The notes under the pieces were generated by a model. It made no database searches and was not told where the DNA came from. It worked only from the letters and a program-made list of their open reading frames with translations. DNA of 64,000 bases. Source: Lycocorax pyrrhopterus obiensis (taxonomy: Eukaryota; Chordata; Aves; Passeriformes; Paradisaeidae). Below, in pieces: positions 54,824 to 64,000 of this stretch (its first letter is position 1; each line of letters begins with the position of its first letter). Location of the stretch: the NCBI GenBank assembly GCA_014706295.1, contig JACSVZ010000002.1, positions 104,762,047 through 104,826,046 on the forward strand, in the 5' to 3' direction. The translations under genes were made by a program, and so were the position numbers.

Positions 54824-56004
54824 GTACTTAATCCAAGAGAAACCACTACCTTCCCAGCTGAGCCATATGTTTTTTCCTCTTCTCCAAGCGATGTTTCCTA
54901 CCACCTACGAAATCTGCAAGTGTTTCCAGTGGTTTCACAGCCCTTCCTGGATCCTGATAATGTGCTCACTTGGTTGCTCCTGAAAGGCTGGGGTACCATA
55001 CACCTCTCTGTGCACTATATGTTTGAACATAATGAACGTGTAATGCAAAGACTGATCTGTCTTGCCAGTCATTTCCAAGCATAACACAAGTTCCTCTGCT
55101 CTGTTGAGCCAGATTCTCTTAGGCTCCAGGGTGCTTTTTTGGAGTACTCTTTCTGGAGGGCTAAGCAAGAAACTGCATTAAGAGGCTGTAACTCTGTACT
55201 TCTCAGAGCTGTGGGCTTGGTCTCCTCAGGAGAGAATCCTTAATTCAAGAATTCACTTCCCTCTTCCTGTGAGAAACGTTGGGTTTGTTGACTTTCCCAA
55301 CACATTGCACAGGCTATCTATTTACTCAGGCTTTTTCTGAACGGGTGGGTTTCATGTGGAGGATCTTTGACATTTCCTTGTGCTTGCATTTCTTTGAAAG
55401 ACATCCCTTTAAATGCTTACAAGTTTCCAGGCTTAACTACTTGTCCCTTATGACTCCTAAAACATCATAGATGTACTCAGATTAAAAAAAAAAAAATTAC
55501 TTTCCTCCCCACACAAGCCTCTGTACCAGTTCTTTAGCAATTAAGGGAGGAAACCAGACTTCCTCTTTCTCAGTGATGCCAGTCCTTGGCAGTGTTGGTG
55601 CAGGAAGCGTCCCTCATCCTCAGGCATTCACATCCTTACAGTCTGAGAAGAAGCTGGCAGATGAGTGCAGCAGGGCCAGCCTTACCAACAGGAACAATCT
55701 CCTGCGGAGCACTTTGGAGATGAAAAAGGATGTGCTGTTATTAGCTGTGCTCCCCGTCGGCTGCAGCAGGACAACAGGGGCCAAGGCAGGACCGATCCTC
55801 CTGCACAGGGAGAGGAGGGAGGAAGGACGAAGGGAGCGGGGAAAGGGAGAGTTTTGGACTGAGTTGATAGCAGAATAAAATATTTTTCGAGTTGTAAATC
55901 TGTTAGATAAACTAATCTCAGGCTTTATGAGATTCCAGATGAAATGCAGGAATATGCCAAGCTTCTCATTTTTATTTCCAAATGTTGAGTTAATTTGGAT
56001 CCAA
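54824..56004. other. Intergenic spacer between repeats
   Basis: I see nothing nameable here. The GC-rich, purine-rich strip at about 55800-55850 gives overlapping frames on both strands. Confidence 0.5.
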
Positions 56005-56092
56005 ACTGAGCCAAAATTTGCCTTAGTGTAAGCAGGTGCAACTCCACTGGATTGAACAGAGTTACACCCACTTACAACAGGGATGGATTTGT
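56005..56092. repeat. Palindromic MITE/SINE-like amniote repeat
   Basis: TTAGTGTAAGCAGGTGCAAC and TCCA are mirrored, after a 13-bp centre, by AGAGTTACACCCACTTACAA, with CCAAAATTTG and ATGGATTTG at the outer ends. I recall the same arrangement (gtgtaa..ggtgcaactcca..gagttacacc..ttacac) from a short palindromic repeat widespread in reptile genomes. Diverged, so an old insertion. Confidence 0.55.
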
Positions 56093-56251
56093 TCTGAAGT
56101 GATTTAAATAGGGCAGAAAAGAGCACACATGTTTCCAGTGTTTCATCTTTGAACCATGAGACACATGAATTGAAAAAAATTGTTCTCAGTCTCTCTCACA
56201 CAAGTTTGTGGTCTAATGGACGGCTCTATTTAAGCACAAGAGCTTACTATC

Positions 56252-56625
56252 TGCAGTAATCATGCAAGGGCATGGCTCTGCACACAAGACGGAAAAGTGC
56301 AAGCGTTTATTGTGCAGCGAATATTCCTTAAATACCAGCACTCAACAGGATATCACATCATATAAACAGGAAAGATGTTCACCACAGTGTCCCCCAATCA
56401 CCTGGGATAGTGCACACACATTGCTTATTATGGTAACAGGTAAACAATACCCTATAAGGTCACAAACTACAATTATCACATCTCATAGGCCCAGCACTGT
56501 CCACAAACCCACAATCTTCTCTCAGCCCATCCTCGGTGACCTGGATGCACTCCCAGGATCACCTCTGGGTCCAAGAAAGAGGCTCTCTCTCCGGCCCTCT
56601 AGGCCTATCTCTCTTCCAGCACACA
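56252..56625 (-). mobile_element. Probable solo LTR of an avian retrovirus-like element
   Basis: Read on the minus strand, TATTTAAG (56334-56327) is followed 16 bases later by AATAAA (56311-56306) and then CGCTTGC. This is the close TATA-to-polyA spacing seen in avian alpharetrovirus-type LTRs. Possible termini TG (near 56625) and CA (near 56252) give about 370 bp. No internal retroviral sequence is adjacent. No clean target duplication was found, so boundaries are tentative. Confidence 0.5.
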
Positions 56626-57285
56626 GTGCACCCCAACACTATCTTTCCTTCTTTTGTTCATTTGCTGCCACTTTCACCCACTTTCTTTTCTTCTTCATCC
56701 TTGCTTTTAATCTCTTAATTAATCTGGTATATTTTTTGGGGAAAGACATACCACAAGAGTGAATGAGGGTTTTACTTTTGAATTCACATTACCTAGATGT
56801 TATCTCATTTCCTTCAGATTTCAGTCTGATTAGATACTGGAATAATACTTAATTTGTAATTTTCACTGCAATTTTTGGGGGCACAGCGTTTTTCCTGTTC
56901 TCTGTATTATTTGAAATAGAAAGCAAACTATAATATTGGGAAATATATGCTTCCCACTAAAACCAGTGACTGTTGCTTGCCTCCCTGCTCATTTAATAGC
57001 AAGGCTGAACGTAGAAGCAATCTTATGTGTAGAAAATAATAAATGATACATTGACTTGACACCACTATTTCTTTTTAAGACAGATATAGGAACATAACCA
57101 CAGATAGAATGAAAAACTGTGTAGATACAACTGTTTCCTTGAAGGGTTTGGGGAGGGAGGAGAGTATCTGTTGACTAATTAACTCCATTTTGAATTTTTT
57201 TTGTCTGTCTCCTGCTCGGGATTTTCTCATCCACAACACACTGGCCACTCACTGAACAGTCTGGCCCTTTGGCTCAGGTGAGAGG

Positions 57286-57352
57286 CAGGATGGCAGGATG
57301 GCAGAATGGCTGGATGACTGGATGGCAGAACGGCTGGAGGGCAGGATAGCAA
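57286..57352. repeat. GGATGGCA-type minisatellite
   Basis: Degenerate tandem units related to GGATGGCA and GAATGGCTGG over about 65 bp, between GAGGCA and AGTGCTGCC. Confidence 0.75.
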
Positions 57353-57585
57353 GTGCTGCCCAAGAGGTGCAGGAGGGTCTTAGTTCCCACACGGTTCTCA
57401 CAGACCCAGCAGCAGCTCTGGTGGGGGGCTCTGGCCACTTCTGGAGATCGGTATCACCTGGCTTTTATTCTCCAACCCAGATATTCACAGCTCACAACCT
57501 CTGAGACTTCCTCCGTGCCCCTCGGGTGCGTGTGGGACGGCTGTGTGTTATCCGCTTCCTTCCTCCATTGCCCCCTGCCACGACA
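57353..57585 (-). mobile_element. Possible LTR fragment
   Basis: On the minus strand a TGTCGTGGCAGGG start (57585) and an AATAAA (57469-57464) followed by AGCCAGGTGATACC resemble an LTR with U3-R-U5 order. The region directly abuts the minisatellite at 57286-57352. I do not recognise the family, and an unrelated unique sequence is quite possible. Confidence 0.3.
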
Positions 57586-60500
57586 CAGCCGAGGGAGCCC
57601 TGCAGTCCCATTAAGGAAGGAAGCCACTAACCCACTGCCCTCTGCCTTTGTGGGAAACACTCTCTGAGCCTTAAATTCCTTCTTTCATGCAAGGGGGGTA
57701 GTGAAAACAAAAGTCCATGGGTTAGGTTGCCTATTTGTGCCTGGTAGCATGTTCTTCTGACCAGAAGGCCAGCTATTACTGGCATGAGTAAACATTTTTC
57801 CCATTGCAGCATGTTTGTGAGGAGCCCAGAAGTGTTCAGCATCACAGTCAGGGTGCCAGCAGGTCCCTCCCTGCCAGCCATGGGTGCACCCTGGGGCAAA
57901 CACTTGCATGCTCCCACACCAGGGCAATACATCGGGCAGGTCTTCAGCCAGTCCTTGGCTCAGTGCTTCACCAACACTGATGAAGATGCAACTGGGCCTG
58001 AGCAAAGGCTCTGAGTTTACCCAGACGAAAGAGAAAGATGCACTGATGCACTGTCCCATGGGGACGGAGAGCTGTGCAAGCTGAGACCCTTTTTCAGCTC
58101 TGAGGTCTCGTGTGGCTCAGCTGACCCAGGCACTGCAAGCCTGGCCACTGGCACCAAGGCTGGCCACTCCAGTCCCTCCCACTCCTCCAGACAGCACAGC
58201 TGTTTAGTGATCTGGCTGGGTGAGATTCAAGTATTTTCAGAGCTTCCAAAGGACACTTGCTGTTAAGCAGTGAATCCTTAACAGCTAGGAAAATATGAAC
58301 CTTCATAAAGATGCATATGAGAGCATCTTCTGGGCATTCCCATGACAAGATACTCTGTTCACGCTGTAAATCCAGTAATTTTTTCTCCTTGAATTCAAGT
58401 GATACAGACAAAGCAATATAGATAAAGGCTTCAGTGTCCCTGAACTCACAGCAGCCTTTTTAGCAACAATAGCAGCTTCGGCTGCAGAAAGTACTTTAGG
58501 TTCAGGCCTGGAGGATGTTAGGCCTCATCTTGCACTTCCCTTTCAGCCATCCCTTTTGTTACTCAGGTTAATATTCTTGGCTAGAGCAGCTCGTGCTGAA
58601 GGAAGAGGAACAAACATTTAGTCTTTTAAATGATCAGCCCTGTAGTTGCTTTTTCTCTCCTACTGCAAAAATTTTACCTAGTCTGCATTCAGCATAGGAC
58701 CTTAAAGGATTCATGTCTCAGACACAAATTGATCAATGTGCTCTTGGACTTCAGTAATACAAATCTGTGCATATGTCGTATCAAAACAGTGGTTAAAATG
58801 AAGAAAGATAGAAAAAACTCCAACAGTTATACAATTTCTACCTTTTCTTGCTGTAAGTTTATTACATTTGAAACAATAAAAACTTGCAAGGGTCTGGGCA
58901 GGTATTCAGAATATGATATGTGTCTGCTACAAACTCCCTCAGGATAAGTTTTCTTTAGAGGGTTGGTTGTTGGCTTTTGGTTTTGGTTTTTTTTTTCTGC
59001 TGAGTTGTACACGGAGTCCTCAGCCATGTCATTGTTTGAAGGGCAGTATAAGTAAGTCCTTCCCACTTGGAATGCTAAAATGGATTTGACAGATGATGAT
59101 CCAGGCTCACTTTCTTGTGTGACACTCTTCCAAATGATTCATCATCTTGAACATGAAAGTAACTTGATGATGTTATGACTTACCCCTAGATAAGACAGCC
59201 AGTTCATCTGAAAGCAATTGCTCCAACTGACTGTCATGCAGATGCCTCAACAGTGACACTGGGCATTTGCTTATGCATTTTAATATTTCTTGTGTGTTTT
59301 TTACAGGCAGTGGAATCTCAGATGTGGGGCAGGATGCTGGTGTGAAGGAGCATAAAGTGTCTGCAACACTGCCACACAACATCCTTGACTAAGTAACTAG
59401 CCTTACTGCTCCATTTATTTTTCAGCCGAATAAAGCTCAGTAATTCCCAACTTCCATTGATTTTGGATAAGTTAAATAATACAGTTTCTTATCAAGCTGT
59501 AATTTCCGTTTCTATTAATTCTTCTAGGACACTCAGTTGAATAAACTAATAGCCTGACAAACTTTGATTCCTATCTACAACTCAATGCTTCAGTGACCCT
59601 GCTTTGGCCAGGAAGCTGGGCCAGGCAGCCTCCAGGGCTCCCTTCCAGCTGGTATGACTCTGTGAGTCTAAAATGTGACTCTCTTAAAATGTACACATGC
59701 TTTTGGCACTATGCAAGTCTTTTCTGACACCTGTGTAGGATTAGCTTTGCCCAGCTATCAATATTTTTTTAAGTCAGTCCCATTAGCCCGCCCCTTCAAG
59801 ATTTAATCCTGTCACCCAGCTTGGCTCTTGCAAAGAAATACTTCCATTAATGTCTTCTAAATGGTTCCTGCTTTTGTGTCAGTCACTGCTGCCCCTGTAG
59901 CTTTGAGGTAAAAGCCTGTCAGCCCTGAAGTTAATACACATTTGTTCTTGTTTCCATTTTTCACGTCAATAATGCTTGATTCTTTCAGACACATGAGGGC
60001 TTTGGGGTCTCTGTGGTTCTTATTCAGTATCTATTTAGTGTCTAGTCGCTGGGAAGAGACACTCGTGGCTTAGGCAGGCAGGGGGCACAGAGTGTCTCCA
60101 CAATACCCAAAAGTCAGTTTTAATACCCACCACTATACACACATGCTGCCTTCTCCTTCATTCAGACCACACATTATGGGCAGAGCAATGCTATTCATTT
60201 CCTGTGAACATGTGCAAAGCCTGTGGCTGGATTTTCTTCCCTTTAAACTCAGCCAACAAGAGCAGGTTTCACTTTGCAAGTGTTGCCCAGCTGATGGGCA
60301 CAGGCAGAACAAGGAACGCCTCACAAAGCAAAGTGTTTGCTGCAGCCTCTGGGGCGTGTGCTAAGAGAGTGATGAATTCCCATTTCCTTTGAGAGAGAAC
60401 AAGGCAAACTCTGCTTTTAAAAGTACTCAGGTCTGTTAAATATGTGCACAGATAGTCCATTTCCTCATAAATAGTTACTGATAAATCAGTAGTACACATG

Positions 60501-63500
60501 CACCAATTCTGATACTCAAATAGGGCTGCCACTAGTGAAAGAGGAATTTAATCTCATATTTTCATAGACCTAATCTGTCCCATTCCTCTTGTTGCTTTGA
60601 AATATCCAATTACATCTGACTTAATAAAATTGGAAGACATTTATTACCATCATTAGTGGCTTGGGTTGAAATCAGCTGTGAAATTGTGTGCACATTAACT
60701 TGCAGAGAACTGAGCAAGCCAGAAACCCTGGGAATTGATTTTCTAAATGGCTGCAGAGCTCTCTTACAGGATACGGAGCTACTGACACATAAGGCTGGCC
60801 TGGGCTGTGGGGCAAGGAAAGACACAAGAGAAATGCTCAGTTCTCTTTTCCAGGCCCTTGCTTGTGTCTCTGCCCTGAGCTGAACCATCTCCCATCTTCC
60901 ATTAAAGACAGGGAGATTGAAGATGTCGGGGAGGGATCAATCTTTGTTACTTAAAACTGGATTATTAATTCTGCAAGTAAGAAGATAAATATAAATGACA
61001 GGCTAAGTTGCTGTTTTCATTGTAAGTCCAAGTTTATAAAGAAAAACTCTGAAAAAGGGAGAACATGAAAAGATCGCGTTTTCTCCACATTTCAAGACAG
61101 CCAATGAGACCGAACCATCTGTGAGATCTTAAAAAGAGTATTATTCCACAGCATCACTCAGCTGTCAGGTATCATATTTATTCTTTATCAGCTGCTAAAA
61201 TTCCAGAGCACAGTCTTATTGCTGGCTGTGCTTTCATCCTTCGTAATTTACCCATTAAGATGCAGTGTTTTGTTCTTCTCTGTCAAGTATCTGCCACAGG
61301 GAATTTTCGCATTGTGATGCCACAGACAGCATGATGTGAGAGGACTAAAGGTGTGTCCAGACAGCCCCAGTTATAGACAGCTGCAGGGCTAGACAGGTGA
61401 ATTTTTAGTTTTTAATAATTGCTGCAACAGGAAAGGCAAGACACTTAGCAATAAGTAATTATCAGGAGTTGCTTTGAGTATTGCCTGTGGGGTGAAAAAC
61501 TAGTTACATACCTGGGCATTTTGCTGCAAGAAATGTTTTCCAGAATGCTTTCCTGCTAATCTATACTGATGCCTGCAGCATTTCACAAATCAGTCCATGC
61601 CCACACCATGTCTTCTCCTATCTATTCCATGTCTCAGATAACCATCTGTTGAAAGACAAAAAAGTCCTTTTGCTCTCTCACAAAGGTGTTGGGAGGGCAA
61701 ATATATTAAAGATTAGGAGGCAGTGTAAATATTGCAGTTACTGGTCCATGCAAATCCCTCAGGAATAGAATTAGGACATTTTTATATCTTCACAGATTTT
61801 TTTTTTATAAAGAAGCTTCTCTTTTTTGAAAAACAAGGCTCAATGAGCAACAGGCAGAGTTTTCTAAGGTCTCATATTTCTGTTTCACCTTGCTGTTGGT
61901 AGTTTGGCAGTGTCATTAAACAATGTAGATAGTTAATTATTTTTAGTCAAGCAATGTAACACGGCAATAACATTTTCAAAAAGAGACCTGTTTTAAAGGT
62001 CGATGACCTCATATAAATTGCTAAGTGTCAATAAATATCTTTCAACACGGGTGGAACAATATTTGTACACTTGTGGACAGAGTTACAGAGTTTAGCTTGC
62101 TCAAGACCATTAAAGATCTCGTGCTTATAGCTGCACAATAAATGTCACCAATGCAACCCATAAAACTATGCCCATTCAGACTTCATTTTTTCAAAAAGTG
62201 TTGCTAGTTTTGAAAATTGAAAGTCACCGTGAAAACAGAAAGGTTTTCATGTAAAGAAAAAAACTGGCAATTGTCTTAGTAAAGTTCGATTTTCTTTTGA
62301 TTTCCCTGTAACATAAATCCTGAATCACTGAGCTTTACACGTTCCCAAACAGAAACAACACTGCAATAAGCATCTCGTTTTGGCTTTGAACTCCTGGAAG
62401 TAAGTTACTATGGGACTGCTTACTAAACTAAGAACACAGAGGAAATTTCTAACTTCAGTCTTCTCATGTACTAATATAATCTCTTGGACAGGAATTACTT
62501 TTCTGTAAAATGCATCTATAGCTGCTACTTGTTGTGCCACCGACAGAGAAATGTGAGAGGAGAGACATCAAATGCTCTTTCACAAGGACTTTCCAGCTTC
62601 ATCCTCTGTTTGGATGCACACCTGCTAGGTGATCAACATACCAGGTCTTTATGAATGGAGGAGAACATATGCAGAATATTCTCATTGGTATTGAACATGC
62701 AATTTCAAAGCTAAACAATGCACGTCCTTTATATATGATTCATCTCCTAGGAATTCATGCCTTCATAGCACCTTTTCTAAAACAGGAAATAAATATGTGT
62801 TGCTAAGTTACTTTCATGCTTTGAAAAATCCCACTGCCGTTTCTATTGTCCAGCTTGTGTTCTGAAGGCTGTGCTCCATCACAGGGATTTTTTTTTTCTT
62901 CCATTATGAATACCTGCTCTTTTTACCTTTGTCTCCCTTTCTGGTGAAGGCAAAGTCACACAGATTCCCTGCATGTTTTGCCGCTTACACCTGTGCCAAA
63001 CGTGCCTCACATTGTGCCACTCTACTGGGAAGTGCCTAGAAGATGCAGACAAAAATTCTCCAGGCACAGACAAAAATCCTCTGGGCAGTGAGGCACCAAA
63101 CCAGTGCTGGTGACCTTATACTCCTTGCTGGAGCACTCTCTCAAGAACATGTTGATGTCTTGACTGGGACACTTGATGCTCCAGCCAAGGCCAGTGCTTT
63201 TGCCTAGCAGCTAAATTAAGCTGCATCTCAAGGATCCACTCCCCCATCTTTCCATCTTCAACTTGGTTGCACATAAACTTTATACAGTATGTAGTTTATA
63301 CAGAGTTACTTCCCATCTGTATCTCTTAAGAGCAGCTGTATTAAGGTTAACTAGCTTGGGAGTCATAAATAGTAATGAGTAATGTGATTGTACAAGCTTC
63401 CCCCCAGATCCTGGTCAATATTGTAACTCCGACCTGTAATGCACTCTCCCTGCAATTCCAGTACTGGGCGTCTCTTAAGCAAATACGGCTAATCACTTCA

Positions 63501-64000
63501 ACAGGTTGCTGACTTTTATGAATTGAATTGCACAGCAAATAGCTGTGGCAGTGTGTACAACATTGCCAGACAAGAAAACAACATCATTACGTAGGGAAGA
63601 ATGTGCCCCAACTCAAGAGAAGAGACAAAAAATGTTTTACACTACTTCTTATAAAAGAAGGGTGTTACTTGGGGTTGCTACTTGGGGGAGAGGGTGTGGG
63701 CATGTGGGAGGGAGGTTTTTGTTGAGGTTTTTTTGGCATGTATCTGTGAAGCTGGTACTGAAATGGTGGGTCAGATACACAGAGAGCTAGATTCTGTCTC
63801 TCCATTTTCCAAGACGGGGACTTGATGCTGAATAATGTGTGATGGTGCAATTAAGCAAAAGCAGATAAGAAGCAAATCATGCAAGATACTCAGCCACCTC
63901 TGCAGGCACAGAGATGAAACCCTACTCTGAACAAACTAAATGCATCCTGAGGCAGTGGCTTTCTCCCAGGACCCACACGGGTTTCAGCTGTCACCCCCTC
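57586..64000. other. Distal downstream flank
   Basis: Apart from the CR1 piece at 59591-59672 I see no gene, RNA gene or clear repeat. AT-rich unique stretches such as 60900-62300 could contain distant regulatory elements, but nothing in the sequence alone proves it. Confidence 0.5.
59591..59672 (+). mobile_element. CR1 LINE, 3'-end fragment (diverged)
   Basis: CAGTGACCCTGCTTTGGCCA, GCAGCCTCCAGGGCTCCCTT, CCAGCTGGTATGACTCTGTG follows the CR1 3' end (GACCCTGCTTTGGCAGG..GACCTCCAGAGGTCCCTTCCAACC..ATTCTGTGATTCT) with many substitutions. Confidence 0.7.

Noticed and set aside
54596..55084. 162-codon frame starting in the LTR
   Set aside because: It crosses the LTR/CR1 boundary and unrelated flank, so it is not a retroviral or host gene.
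36700..64000. Neighbouring gene exons (for example RBBP8 or a CTAGE-type retrocopy)
   Set aside because: No frame resembled these proteins; in mammals RBBP8 is far more distant and CTAGE1 is a mammalian retrocopy.

Overview
This is a vertebrate, and almost certainly avian, nuclear window built around one protein-coding gene, the transcription factor GATA6 on the + strand. The bird assignment rests on fragments of the CR1 retroposon with its characteristic 3' tail, an LTR of a family familiar from songbird and other neoavian genomes, and a GATA6 protein of avian type (short isoform of 390 residues, no long His or Ala runs). A passerine or other neoavian bird is more likely than a fowl, but that is inference from one LTR.

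Layout. 1-9400 is AT-rich intergenic sequence in which I see no gene. 9400-15340 is the 5' flank, moderately GC-rich and unique, with several groups of GATA, homeodomain and bZIP motifs that look like cis-regulatory modules. 15340-17960 is a CpG-island-like promoter domain with a TATA box at 15574 and a cluster of five GATA motifs at 15872-15990. The six coding exons lie at 17022-17916, 21281-21447, 24799-24924, 26255-26342, 26484-26590 and 35059-35226. All five introns are GT-AG, the reading frame closes exactly, and the joined product is 516 aa. The 3' UTR runs to a single AATAAA at 36631. 36.7-64 kb is a gene-free downstream flank holding old CR1/L3-type LINE pieces, a solo LTR nested in a CR1 tail, a probable second solo LTR with an alpharetrovirus-like promoter/polyA arrangement, a palindromic MITE-like element and simple repeats.

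How it works together. The gene encodes a long form (Met1) and, from an internal in-frame Met127, a short form. Both carry the two GATA zinc fingers (encoded by separate exons), a basic nuclear localisation region and the family C-terminus. The GATA motifs in the promoter and 5' flank suggest auto- or cross-regulation by GATA factors. Points most worth a second look are the promoter GATA cluster, a His-to-Asn change inside zinc finger 1, a G-rich pentanucleotide repeat next to the first coding-exon splice donor, several perfect short hairpins in introns, a CTCF-like site just upstream of the last exon, and the nested retroelements at 54-57.6 kb. I found no convincing novel gene system; most of the non-coding findings are motif-level and need comparative or functional data.
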